Source: Nephrocerus scutellatus | Taxonomy: Eukaryota; Arthropoda; Insecta; Diptera; Pipunculidae | Length of the DNA stretch: 64,000 nucleotides | NCBI GenBank assembly: GCA_947095585.1 | Contig: OX352765.1 | Span: forward strand, 87,690,965-87,754,964 | Reading direction: 5' to 3' | Shown here: in pieces, positions 31,700-42,839 of the stretch | How the letters are laid out: every line of letters starts with the position of its first letter | How positions within the stretch are numbered: the stretch's first letter is position 1 | Made by a program: the position numbers and the translations under genes | The notes under the pieces: generated by a model | Database searches by the model: none | Told to the model about the DNA's origin: nothing | The model's input: only the letters and a program-made list of their open reading frames with translations

Positions 31700-33990
31700 C
31701 TTAAGACGATCCACACGTGCCACATGCTGCGTAAACATTCACAGCTGCACGAATCCATAAAGCATTAGTTAAGAATCAGACAAACTGTGCAGGTTAAAAA
31801 AAAAGGCTGATGGCACCTACAAGTCTGACCGTGAGGATATAATCAGAACACTACTCCAGGTTAATTTCCCAGATTCGTATACTCGTGCACCATACATGTT
31901 CCAGAACGCACCTGACTAAAGGATCTGTATTACTAGTAGGATAAATAGTATCCGGTAAAATCTTAAGTCCGGATAAGATTAAATGGACAGTAGGCTCTTC
32001 AAAACCTCAAATCACTCGCCGGTGATGGGATCTCTCCAGCGCTTCTACAGAAGGCAGTCGATCTCATCCTACCGGGTATGATTGCTTTACTTAGAGCCAG
32101 CTACAATTGGGGGTACATTCCTACTATCTGGAGACAGGTAAATGTGACATTTATCCCCAAACCAGGTAATAGGCCTAGTGAGTTGCTTAAATCGGATAGA
32201 CATTTGTCCATATAAGAAGCCAGTTAGAATTAACTTCCCATCTGCACTTAAGTCAGTTTGCTTACAGGAAAGGAAAAAGCACAGAAGGTGCTCTTCATTA
32301 TCTGGAAGGAAGGAAGTTTTCATTTAAAGGACGTTGCCCTGTGTGCTTTCCTCGACATTAAGGGTGCATTCGAGAACACTGGCTTCGACTATATTGCAAG
32401 GGCAATCATTAGCAGAGGTATCGAAGACTCTACCAATCATTGGATAAGTACCATGATTGAAAGTCAAGATATTATTTCCTCCTCGTAGGGAGTGCCTGTG
32501 TCTGTGACTGCAGTTAAGTGATGTTGCCAAGGAGGATTGCTTTCTCCCCTTCTATGATCACTTGTCATTGGCAATCTTTTAGTCGATCTCCATAGACCAT
32601 TGGTTATTCGGACGATTTTTGTTCGTGGTAATCACTGCACGACTATAAAAAGTGTCATGCAAGGTGCTTGTATTATACGTTGAGAATGGTGCAGCAGATA
32701 AGGACTATCCATCAGTCCTTGCAAGACCTTTCTAGTGCTTTTCACGAAAAGTAGACTGGTCGATTTTGGACCTATTATCATCAAAGGCACCGAGTTAGAT
32801 TATAATAGTGAGGTTAATATCCCAGCCTCATCATTGAATAACTGCTAAACTCGAATTCTCATATCAAGTCCGCGATCGAACGTGCCACTATGGCCTTGTA
32901 GGCCAGTAGACGCCTCTATGGCAGAACTTGTGGTATAAATCCTAAAATGATACATTTGATGTATACAATGATTGTGAGACCTATTATCAAGTACGCGGTC
33001 ATCGTTTGGTTTGGACTAAGCTTCAGAAGCTACAAAGAATTGCCTATCTAGGTAAATAGGGTGCCATGCGCAGCTGCCCTACGACTGCATCAGAAGCTGT
33101 TTAGGGCTTTCACCATCGAAATTTTCATCAGGAAGTTGGCTGCTAGATGTACTATTAAGCTGCATCTAGAATACGGGTATAATCCACGTTACTATTAAAT
33201 TCTTGACTCAATTCCTGAAAGAGAAATGTTCTGCACAATCTCCGACATTATGGTCAGGGAGTATTGTTTCGGCAGGTTATTTGAGGTAGAAATATTGGAC
33301 CGAGCAAACTGGTGCAATTATGTTCCTGGACGCTAGAAGTCTTGTCTGGTTCACAGCTGAATCGGAGATGGAAACTGGAGTTTGAGCTGGTGTCTTTGAA
33401 GCCAACACCAAAGTTTAGATACCAATGGGAAAAAGTCCCAGGACTTAAAGCGTTGTCGTTCAATTTAACGGACTCGTTATCAGTCAAAAACTGCTGCGAT
33501 TCACTGCAATCTCTTGCCATACACAAAAGAGTGAAACTCGGTTGGGCTGTATCGGAATCGGATAACGAGTAATAGGACCTGAACCTGTGGTGCCAACTTG
33601 GGCTGCCGTCACAGAACTGATATATTGTTGGGAACAAAAACTTGGTCTGACCCGCTTGGATAACGTGCCGGGGCTGAGTCAATCCAAACAATAATTAATC
33701 AGGTCCTTTTCCTGCAAAAAAATCCTTAGTCTAAATAGGGATAGCATTAGGAATCTGATGAGATTTCTAACAAGTCATTGTGGCTTGCGGTGTCAGCTTA
33801 AAAAAAGACAGAATGTAGGTTCAGATCAGAGGATGATGAGTCTTCCGAGCATATTATCTGTGAGTGGTAAAGGATACGCATCTTTTACAAGGAAATATGC
33901 TCGAGAGTAAAGTTGAGTAATTCTGCCACTAAGGACATTATCCTTCAATAGAGATGTGGTAAATACCTTAGAGTAAATACACCCTAAGTT
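31700..33990 (+). mobile_element. Loa-like non-LTR retrotransposon, degraded and missing its YADD region
   Basis: Plus-strand order: KADGTYKSDREDIIRTLLQV (linker, ~31800), WGYIPTIWRQVNVTFIPKPG (32112-32170), ALCAFLDIKGAFENTGFDYI (motif A Asp intact, ~32337-32397), then GVPVSVTA / GGLLSPLL in broken frames (~32490-32560). The catalytic YADD box is absent. Next come thumb pieces ending in FTKSRLVDFGPIIIKG, SLVWFTAESEMETG (RNase H with TDGS reading TAES, ~33340), AGVFEANTKV, a shortened RNase H, IGPEPVVPTWAAVTELIYCW (33565), LTSHCGLRCQL (33765), and a damaged knuckle. The thumb leader ATGGTCAGGGAGTATTG is shared with copies at 11.6 and 56.4 kb. Stops throughout. Confidence 0.82.
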
Positions 33991-34149
33991 AAATTAGATC
34001 TTCTAGGTCGCGCTGTCTGTCATATGGTCAAGGGTATTCTTAAAAAAAACTTATACTCTGGCCATGCTATATTAGCACCTGTTGAGCGGGCCATCCAGTT
34101 TGATCAAATCAACTGGAAGGAATGCATCTAATTGCTTTTTTCTAATAAT

Positions 34150-34985
34150 AATTTTTAATAACTTTTAAGCCGATTTATCGCTCTGCTAACTTCATTTATG
34201 CTGGGGGGTGGCTGCACACTGAACAAAAGACTAAATTCTTACTTGCTGCCATCTCTATGACTTGTTGTCCATTATCATTATTTTTATTCTTATTAACTAT
34301 GGGTGTCAATGTAATGGCTTAATACTGGCTAAATGTTTTCTTTCATATCACCCACATTACGGAGGGCAGGGCAAAAAAGACGAAAGCCAATCGCGGTTCA
34401 AGTGTCTTGTATAATAATAATAATATTCGGCGCAACAGACGTTGCGGTCCAAGGCCTAGCTTCTCGCAAGCATTCGTGTTGCGCATATATATTTGTGCAC
34501 ACAAATGGAAGGGACCTACAATTTAGGGCCGGATCCGAACGGCGAATTGAGAAGCATTCCGTGACAAGTTATTACTCTCGGAACGTTTGTCACCCATTCG
34601 CGAGATGTGGGACACCGTGAAAAATACTTTTTGTGTTACTGGGATTCGAACCACGAACCCATGCTCAGTAGCCATGCTCATTTCCACTGAGTCACGGCGC
34701 GCACAAGTGGCTAGTATACGCTTCCCAAAATTCTATCGTATCGAGGGTAGCTATAGAGTTCCCTTTTAATTGATTGAAAGAACTCTCCTTATTTATCGTG
34801 TATGGGGAATCTATTGTAGTTGCATGAACGATTCTTAGGCTTGTGTACTTAAATTTGTCCAGCACGCGAAGAGTGCATAGTCGTTTATGTATTGCATTAA
34901 AGCCGATTACGGTTCCATTGAGTTGTAGAGTTCCTGAAAGTGTTATCATCGCCTTGACACCGTCAAGAGCTTTTACGTTACTCAT
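34150..34985 (-). mobile_element. RTE-type retrotransposon (endonuclease and RT start), split by a SINE
   Basis: On the minus strand, 34985-34715 encodes LQLNGTVIGFNAIHKRLCTL, VLDKFKYTSLRIVHATTID, the mid part of the RTE endonuclease (usually ..ERLCVLR...F...L..VHAPT). After the SINE (34702-34410) it continues with DNGQQVIEMAASKNLVFCS, endonuclease C-terminal style, then PPPSINEVSRAINRLKS (~34215-34165), the RT start. A deletion separates endonuclease from RT. Frameshifted in several places. Confidence 0.82.
34410..34702 (-). repeat. tRNA-derived SINE with ~11-bp target site duplication
   Basis: On the minus strand the head has CGTGACTCAGTGGAAATGAG (A-box) and GGTTCGAATCCC (a perfect B-box), followed by the family body and a TTGGACCGCAACG..TGTTGCGCCGAATATT tail with (ATT)n. 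CAAGTGTCTTG at 34399-34409 matches CAAGTGGCTAG at 34703-34713 at 9 of 11 positions. Confidence 0.92.
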
Positions 34986-34989
34986 TGAT

Positions 34990-37525
34990 ATTTTTTTTTG
35001 TATAAATTACGACGACATTGTTTTTTTGAAATATCGCACTTTTTAATTGAAATTCGCTCCAAAAGCACCTACTACAGGAAGAATTGTAATCAAAAGACGA
35101 AATTATTGGAATAAAATCTTTCCCATCCCGAGTTAATGTATCTTGCATGACAGTTGTAGTATACGTGATAATCTGGCATTAGCTCGTACATTTTCTTATA
35201 CTTGTATTTGCCTAGATAGGTAATTTTTAGTTCAAATATCTACCTACTTATATATGCACCGCGATTTACATTCCGGATGCAGCTTTAACTCAATTTATCT
35301 CAGCACATCACAACCGCAAAATTTCTCATCGAGTTATGAGAATTTTCAAGAAATTTTTCACCAAATTGAAATTAAGAAACTTTTGTCTTTGCGCGATAAC
35401 TTAATAATACACTTGCAAGGAAGACGAGATAAAACGCATAAAACAAGAGACTGTAGATCTGCATAATCCCTTAATCCTGTATCAAAAGTATGAGCGGTGA
35501 TTTTTGTATAGGTACACCTTGAAGACTTGCAAATATTTCGCTGACGTTGCGATTTAATGCATCTACGATATTATAAGAACGAAACATATGAGAGAATGAA
35601 TTCAAATCTACTTGCATTAGGTACCCCTGCCAGATTTGTTTCAGGATATTTTAGATATTGAATTAATTGAAATTATTTCAAATTTAATTCCAAATTGTTT
35701 TCTATCAAGTTTCTGTGTATCTTAAGAATCATTTTTTTTCGTACATTGCATAAATAGGAACCTCTTTCTTTGATTAAATTTTGGCTCAACCGAAGCACGA
35801 AAGGTTTTCTAATATGTTTCTAATATCGCCCCACTTTAATGGTTTAAATGTTTAGAAAATGTAATTGCCGGAATTGTGAAAAATCGATTAGCTCATAAAA
35901 CGATGTACGTTAAGTTTCCAAAGGCCTCAAATACAACACAGAAATCTTTTATGCGACAATAATTTCCACATTCAATTTATATTCAATGACGTCTGTTCGA
36001 AACCTAATAAAAGGATCCTCACAGACAGTGCGAGAGTAACCTTAGAGGGTATAAAAAAAAGTCATTGAACATTCTTCCTGGGTGCCGGACATTTACCACT
36101 CGCCACGGAATAAACCATCTTCATCATCCTAAAATTTATACGACATTAACTGGTGGGCAATAAACGAACAGGTACAGTGTGGATGGATGTTCCTTGGGTA
36201 ACAAGCGCTGTGAATATATTACTGTGCCCATTTTATGAGACAAATGCTTACGGAAACGGATCTGCACCTCATCTATTCAGCTGCTGCGCCACATCAAATT
36301 GACTCACCGTGAATTAGAATGACGAGAACGAAGACGACCGCCAGACGCGTTGACTACTTTTTGAAATGCCTTTACGAATGGGCAGTTAAAAGAGCATCGT
36401 CATTCTTCCAGTCAACCAGCCAACCAGCCAACTGACAGCGCTACTCAATTCCAGCTTCCACAGCGCCACACATCATACAGTTACAGGAGATAAAGTAATA
36501 TGCCTGAGTCCTTTTTCGTTCTACCTACTAATACTCTTTGGTCCTTAAAATGATGCAAGAATGTGAATGGCGCAATATAAACGTGGGCAACTGCTATGTT
36601 TCATGATGATGATAATGATGATGATGATGATGATGGTTGTGATGAGCAGGTAACTTCCGGCGACGTTCGATGATGACGACTTTTAGGACGTTTGATAATT
36701 GCGATTGAAGGCTTCAGTTTCCATGTGAGATACGAGTAAATAACATGTTAGTGTGGTACAGCGGAACTCTCGTATGTTTGATGATTCTTCTCCTTCAACG
36801 GAATCTTCATTAAGCATCGCATGCTATTGGGCATTTTGGTCAATAGAGTCCCTCTCGTCCCTTGTGCATATCAAATGGAATAAATAGACATTTTAACATC
36901 GTTATTTCCGTTCATCAGCCTCTCAGTGTTCATCTCTTTTAGGAGTACACAATGTGCAGAAAAATAAAATTTCAATTATATTGCCTCAAGGAACGAATAC
37001 AACCCACAGTCAGACAGTGACGACTCCCACCCAATAAACGATCTGAATAGTTTATTGATGGATGTAACAAGGATGAATGTTGATGGCGAACACAGCTGCT
37101 GCCGTCGGTCATTTCATTTCATATTCAAAAGATCTTCGCAAGAGGCATTATTGGTAGCAAAAATGCAGGAGGATCTATGGGGGATGTGTACATTTGGGGT
37201 ATTTATGAAAATGTTACCCGAAAAAAAGGACCTAATGAATCCTCAGGTATTACAGATGAACGATAAGAGATGTGCTTTTACATTGTAAGGGATATTACTA
37301 TGTTTTATATACTATTCGTTACAGGATGCCGGGAAAAAATGCTCTGGCAATTTCATTTTTAGGAGACGGGCCGGGCCATCTGCTAATAACGTCAGAATAT
37401 TGTGACACCACAATAGAATCCGCAAATTTGTTGAAAACCTAAATCCTAGCTACAAAACCCCATTTCCAAAAATCACAATTTAAAAAAAAATCCATAATAA
37501 GATGTATTTTTTGCAATTAGTACGT
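34990..37525. other. No recognisable gene
   Basis: About 2.5 kb of apparently unique sequence without domains or elements I recognise, apart from a GAT microsatellite (36602-36645). It could be host intronic or intergenic DNA. Confidence 0.45.
36602..36645 (+). repeat. (GAT)n microsatellite
   Basis: GATGATGATAATGATGATGA pattern continuing to 36645, slightly interrupted. Confidence 0.93.
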
Positions 37526-37534
37526 TTTTTTTCT

Positions 37535-37855
37535 GCAATAGCACACGCTCAAGGGGCTTAAACCCTTATAATGCAAGACACAGCTTAGGCACTATCAAGA
37601 AAGCAAAGACGATAGTGCCAACGTGCGTGTATTTTGAATGCCTTAGGATTATATTGATGCGAGATTACAGAGGTTGGTAAAGCATTGCTTATTCCTGTTG
37701 TACGAATAAAGAAGGGGTCTCTAAACTTAACAGTATGTCGGAAGATGGGTTTAAGGGTAAACCGATTCGAAGGGCCACTGGTATTGCGGTTGAATTCATG
37801 GAGGGGTGAAATGCAACTGGCTTTTTCAATTGAGCTACGTTCATGTGGCATTCAA
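37535..37855 (-). mobile_element. Family C (Jockey-superfamily) 3' end
   Basis: Minus strand encodes CISPLHEFNRNTSGPSNRFT, LKPIFRHTVKFRDPFFIRTT, GISNALPTSVISHQYNPKAF, the RT C-terminal tail also read at 57849-57553. Below the frame the shared 3' UTR follows (CTTATAATGCAAGACACAGC matches the ..TGCTTGGCACAGCGT.. of the other copies). Only the last ~320 bp are present. Confidence 0.8.
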
Positions 37856-38079
37856 GGGAATCATTTGTTTTTTCAATATTTTTGTTGTGTACTTCAATTA
37901 TATTTATTTAACCTCTATATTACTTAATATTAATTACATAATTATGAATGCGAATGTGAATGCGATGTGTAGCGCGCCAGAGTTATAAGTCAACTGACGC
38001 TAATGCGCTGCTACTAAATATCAAAATGATACATATACAATTGTATGTGTGTAATAATACAACAATTTTTGTCAATTAT

Positions 38080-38810
38080 AACTTTTATCGTTGAAAGACC
38101 GCCGCCACAACCAGAAACTGATGAACGGTTCGAACGTACCGAGGTGCCAAAGTCAAATCGGACTACTATTACTACTACACAAAAGACTGCATCTTTCGAG
38201 TCAACACGACTGCCCTCCGCAACGAAGTGACCAGAAACAATTACGGTCCAGCGATACGACTCGCACTAAATGCAGAGAAGTGCAGTAAGTCCTGAGGCTG
38301 AGATGCCGGGCGTAAAAGAGAAATGGACACGCCTTAAGAATACTGTCACTAGTACTGCTAAATCCATCTCAGTCAGTAGTCGTACAGATCGCAACGGCTG
38401 GTTTAATGACGGATGTAAGCTAGCGACTGAACGAAAGAATGTTGCGTACCGAGCAATGCAACAATCTTATAGAACGCGGAAAAGAATCTACTCCGTTAAC
38501 TAGAACAGTAGAGAAAGCAAGGACCGCACCTGGCGTGGAAATTCTACCAAAGAGTCCGCGGGATAACGCAACATAGACCGCTTTGCAATTGAGGGTAAAC
38601 TGATCGCGGATCTCAAAGGCATCTTAGAGCTATGGGAATATAACTTTTATGAATTACTAAATCGTCAGCCGAAGACCAAAATATGCTACCACCACCAAGC
38701 ATAGACGAAGTTAGTAGAGCGATAAATCGGCTCAAAAATAATAAGGCTCCGGGTTCAGTTGGGATCCCAGAGGAGCTGATTAAAAGGGAGTGAAATATTT
38801 CTTAAACCAT
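38080..38810 (+). mobile_element. RTE-type retrotransposon fragment (endonuclease end, linker, RT start)
   Basis: Plus-strand order: RPPQPETDERFERT (endonuclease end), MPGVKEKWTRLKNTVTSTAK (38297), DRNGWFNDGCKLATERKNVA (38385), YRAMQQSYRTR, HLAWKFYQRVRG (~38530), LIADLKGILELWEYNFYELL, RSINRLKNNKAPGSVGIPEE (38715-38775). It preserves the 240-residue endonuclease-RT linker better than other copies here. Stops interrupt it at 38502 and in the knuckle-like PPPS block. It ends where the minus-strand family E copy begins. Confidence 0.85.
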
Positions 38811-38811
38811 G

Positions 38812-39800
38812 TAAGGAAGCCAAGGCACTTAGCAGCATATTTTGCGACGTCATTCCAATGAAACTTTTCGTTGACGTATATACCAAGAATTGCTTTTCAT
38901 TTTCATCGATGCAAGTACCATTCATGGATAACGGCTGGAGGTTACTATTTCGCTTCAAAGACAGAAGACAGCCTTGGTTTTTGGATGCGTTATATTCGAC
39001 TCTATTTTGCTCTCTCAAGGTCAAAATTTAACGAGCTTAACATAGGCTATTTTTCTAGTTCCACATCCGAAGAGAAAGGACGTAAATTTGCAAACATATA
39101 ACAGAAGCTAAGAGCACTGTTGTCAGCAAAGGAATGTATTGGATTAGATGTTACAGACAGAAGACCGTTAATGAAAATAATAAAGAGTGTCGGAGATAAA
39201 ATACAGCCCTGAGGGGCACCTGCATTCATTTGGTGAATATCAGACTTAAAACCATCCAATAAAACTTGAATTGACCAGCTTGAAAGATAGCTTTCAATCC
39301 ATCCATCAGATCACCAGTAGAACGTTGTCCACGGAGTCTATATGGTCATTGAGTAGTTTTTACATTTTAAGATATTTCATAAGCTGACGGCTAGTAAGCG
39401 TTTCCATGACCTTAGAATGAATTGACGTTAGTGCTATAGGTCGCTGCAAAGGGAGACATGATTGTTCTCCTTTCTTTGGTAAAGGCTGGACAAATTCTGT
39501 TTTCCAACTACTCGGAAAGGGTCCAGAAGAATAGGATAAGTAGAAAAGGTTACGCAATTGTAATGTCAGCGATGACGAAAAACTCTTCAGAAGTAATGAG
39601 CGATACGATCTGGTCCAGCGGATTGGTGAATGTTGGGATCACTTAGAACTCTAGCAACTTCACGAGTACGAATGTAAATCTGTCCCATTAGTTGGTCGGC
39701 AATCGGAGGTACAATAAAAGAAAATCGTGTTGTGGCCACAACTTCATTTTTGTTTGGGATATTCATTAATTCCATTAGGATTTCATTCATATCCCAAAGG
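38812..39800 (-). mobile_element. Family E (Jockey-superfamily) non-LTR retrotransposon, internally deleted
   Basis: Minus-strand order: MGQIYIRTREVARVLSDPNI then HQSAGPDRIA (39690-39600), LFYLSYSSGPFPSSWKTEFV then QPLPKKGEQSCLPLQRPIAL (39550-39430), VMETLTSRQLMKYLKM (39405-39362), a deletion, IQVLLDGFKSDIHQMNAGAP then QGCILSPTLFIIFINGLLS (39250-39160), IHSFADNSALSFCY (catalytic FADD reads FADN), then KNQGCLLSLKRNSNLQPLSM and a C-terminal stretch to ~38815. RT motif A lies in the deleted part. The family is also at 18.3 and 47.9 kb. Confidence 0.87.
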
Positions 39801-39804
39801 GGTA

Positions 39805-41295
39805 ATTGTAAATTGCGATTTTGATAATGCGATTAATTATTTGTTTGGGATTTTGAATCAATGAGGTTTTGTTTTTTGTGATTTCACTACATTCCCACAT
39901 ATTAATTGCTTTTAGTGGATCCAAATTTGTTACATAAAAAGGCTTTCCACCTCACTTTCTCTCCAAAGACTCTTTAAGAACAGCTTAGAAATTATGTCGT
40001 TCCAGTAAACTTTGGGTACAAATAAACTCACAAACACAACTACTCTGTAAACATACGCAACACTGTTAGTACTTTTCTCCACAACAACAACATTACCGAC
40101 ATCTTAAGAAGGGAACTTAAAACTAAATTATTTAAGAGGATTAAACGAGCACAGATTGTGTCCTGTTTGGCCTCCCTTACTACCTCACCATCCAATTCCC
40201 AAAAATACCACATCCATAGGGCAAATATGTGTCCTGTTGGCTTTAAACTTCATGGAAACATGGAAAATGCAAACAAAAACAAAACGAAAAAAGGGTAACA
40301 AGGAACAACTTTTAGTGTACACCACACCGACAAGAATGGTAAGGAAAGCGCATCATTATCCTGAGCGATTATATAATGAATAGCGAACATGAAATGGTCA
40401 TGCCAAAGACCGGAAGCGCAATGGAATGGACAGATTGGGAGAGGAAGGAAGTAAGTCTGTGCATCATCTTTTGCTTTCATACTTCTTTCATATTGGCTGT
40501 ATTTTGAGCGCAACTTTTGGCAAAACACTTCTGTGCGCGGGCTGTTCACATCATAATGACTTTTAAAACTAAGCACCAGCTTTAAGCTTCTCTCACACAC
40601 ATATTGTTTGCCCGGCAAGACAATAGAACACAGGCGCGGTAGTCAGAGTCTCCTCATTAAAAACAGGAACAGGAAGCAGACTGACGCTGCACACAGTTTT
40701 AGTTTGGAAAATTATTGTGCACTCAGTGGGTATTCAGTAGAGTACTAGGTGTATTCTGTTGCCCGAGCAGCAAGGAGGAGGCCGTTCCACACCGTTTGAC
40801 TGTCATTCATTTTCATTAGGTATAAGGCCAATGCGTGTGGCGTGCGCACTCTTAGTGCAAAATTTGACGTAGGACTTTCGATAGTTTCTGCACGACATGT
40901 GTTTGCTTTAAAACAACGCCGATGAAAGGTTTTTCATGCTAAGGTAGTGCCATATAACTATCCATCAACTTGACAAAATTTCCTCTTCACTTATAAAATT
41001 GACAGGCTTATTATGATGAACACGTTGATAGGTTTGTGCATTTTTGGTTTTTTCTAAGCATGTGCTGAAATATTTTGGCTTTTCTTTAGCTGCAAGTGCG
41101 GAGATAAGGGAGGAAAAAGATGGTAAAAATTGCAACTTCTTAGAGGCATTCTTAATTCTATTAACTCAATTGCACATACCCATGTATTGGTGTTGTTGAC
41201 TAATAGAAAGTCCATGTACATCTTGTGTTGGTCATATGGTTGTAGAAATGCACCACAGTTAGTTGCATGATAGAAATAAATAATAAAGAGTCATT
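39805..41295. other. No recognisable gene
   Basis: No domain or element recognised; open frames are short. Confidence 0.4.
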
Positions 41296-41302
41296 TTGTT
41301 AT

Positions 41303-41762
41303 TGATTGATGAAAGCTCTGTGTTGTATATTAGACTACACAATAGCAGACAACAAATCAAAGATCGAATACAAAAATCGACAGAATAGCTGAAGTATGAG
41401 TTGCATTAAAAAAAGTCGTAAGTTGGAGTACAAAGAAAAGCTCGCATATTCAGTCTCTACTTAGCGTTTAAGCGACGCATGCAAATGACGCCTCTGGGCG
41501 ATCTCAAGACTAATATCGAACTCAAAATTGCCAGCGTATCGCTCGATTTTTGCGAAAATAATCATACCGGCACATTGTACAGAAGTTCACTATAGATTTG
41601 TCGACTTCTTAGATAGTTATGATCTAGCTACTCTAGGCTAGCTATCCACGACTATATTCTCTGTAGCTAGAAATATTGCATGTAGAAGATTATTGATGAA
41701 AGCTCTATGTTATATATTAGACTACAATAGCAGACAACAAATCGAGGATAAAAATCGACATC
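41303..41762 (+). repeat. Local direct duplication (~75 bp units, ~387 bp apart)
   Basis: ATTGATGAAAGCTCTGTGTT then TATATTAGACTACA..CAATAGCAGACAACAAAT at 41308-41365 recurs at 41692-41745 with few changes, followed in both by an AAAAATCGACA block. Confidence 0.85.
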
Positions 41763-41764
41763 TT

Positions 41765-42365
41765 AAAATACATACCTTAGAGACGAGTCCACAGAAACAG
41801 TTCTCGAATAGTGCGTAGTATTGAGTAGTCTATCAACTACAAAAATATACAGCCGGCTCTCTCGATATTAAAAGGTGCGTTTAAAAAAGGCCACATTGGG
41901 GCCATAATGGAAGTTCTAACTAATTTAGATGTGGACCATTTCATAAAGCAGTTGGCTAATTCCATGCTTGGTAGCATAGATTTTAAAAGTCCTGCAATAT
42001 TAACAAATTACTCGACAAAGGCATACCCAAAGGAGGTGTAATTTCGCCATTGGTGTGGCCAAAGGTCATAAACAAGATCACTAACACAATTGAGCGAGAC
42101 AGGAAGTTTAATCAGGATAGAATCCTTCAATGAGCACTGAGGTCATAGAAAGGGCCCTGAGCAAGGTCAAAGTCGATCACAAAATATGGCGATAAAAAGC
42201 AAGAGTCACTTTCTATGACAGGAATGTAAGCATTCGGTAAGAAGTGTGTTTCAGCTTAGAGATAGTCTCCGCTAGTCTAGGTGGTACACATCTACATATT
42301 GTAGATTTAAGATGAAATGTGAAGTCAATGTAGGTCAAACATTTATCTTTCAACAGATATGTTAA
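41765..42365. other. No recognisable gene; possible weak retroelement scrap
   Basis: Around 41940-42060 some phrases (GGCATACCCAAAGGAGGTGT, resembling GxPKGGV of an RT) suggest a Loa-like scrap, but too little survives to call. Confidence 0.3.
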
Positions 42366-42369
42366 GAGA

Positions 42370-42690
42370 GGCTTGTTCTTTCTTCTTTCTTTCCTTTACT
42401 CTGCGGGGGAGCATAGTGCTTCTACAAACGCCCGCCAACGTGCTCGATTTATCGATTTATCGCCTGAGATTTCAAGAGACGCCACCCTGTCCTCTGGGAT
42501 CTTGCTTCCTCTTCTATCGTCATTTTTCATGTCTTGCTAGTACGGCCAACTCGGCGGCTTCCTTGTAGATTCCAGTCGAGCGCTAGTTTCGTAATATCGT
42601 CCGCTGGCTTTCTCATAGTGTGGCCAATACAGCTCTATTTTTTTCGTCTGATGGTGATAGCGATTGCTTCCTACTGCATTACCCTCCACA
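42370..42690 (-). mobile_element. 3' end of an RTE-like retrotransposon (second family)
   Basis: Minus strand encodes SCIGHTMRKPADDITKLALD, WNLQGSRRVGRTSKT, then EEEARSQRTGWRLLKSQAIN and a VxALC-like end. This is the C-terminal IGHTLRK...ALxWNPQGxRxxGRPxxTW block, also read at 53.1 kb (WIGHTLRKGDSSIANYAMQW). Only this tail is present. Confidence 0.78.
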
Positions 42691-42704
42691 AGTCTTGACG
42701 ATAA

Positions 42705-42835
42705 GATAAGAGTGGGGTCAACAGTTCAACGGAGAAAGGGGCCGCTGGAGAAGTACGATAGATCTTCAGATTTATCGATAAGAGTGGGGTCAATAGTTTG
42801 ACAGAGAAAGGGGCCATTGGAGAAGTTCAGTAAGT
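42705..42835 (+). repeat. Tandem duplication, 72-bp period, two units
   Basis: GATAAGAGTGGGGTCAACAG..GGAGAAAGGGGCCGCTGGAG at 42705 repeats from 42777 as GATAAGAGTGGGGTCAATAG..AGAGAAAGGGGCCATTGGAG. Confidence 0.92.
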
Positions 42836-42839
42836 ATAG

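Noticed and set aside
41308..41745. CRISPR-like spaced repeats
   Set aside because: Only two repeats, long irregular spacing, eukaryotic sequence; it is a local duplication.
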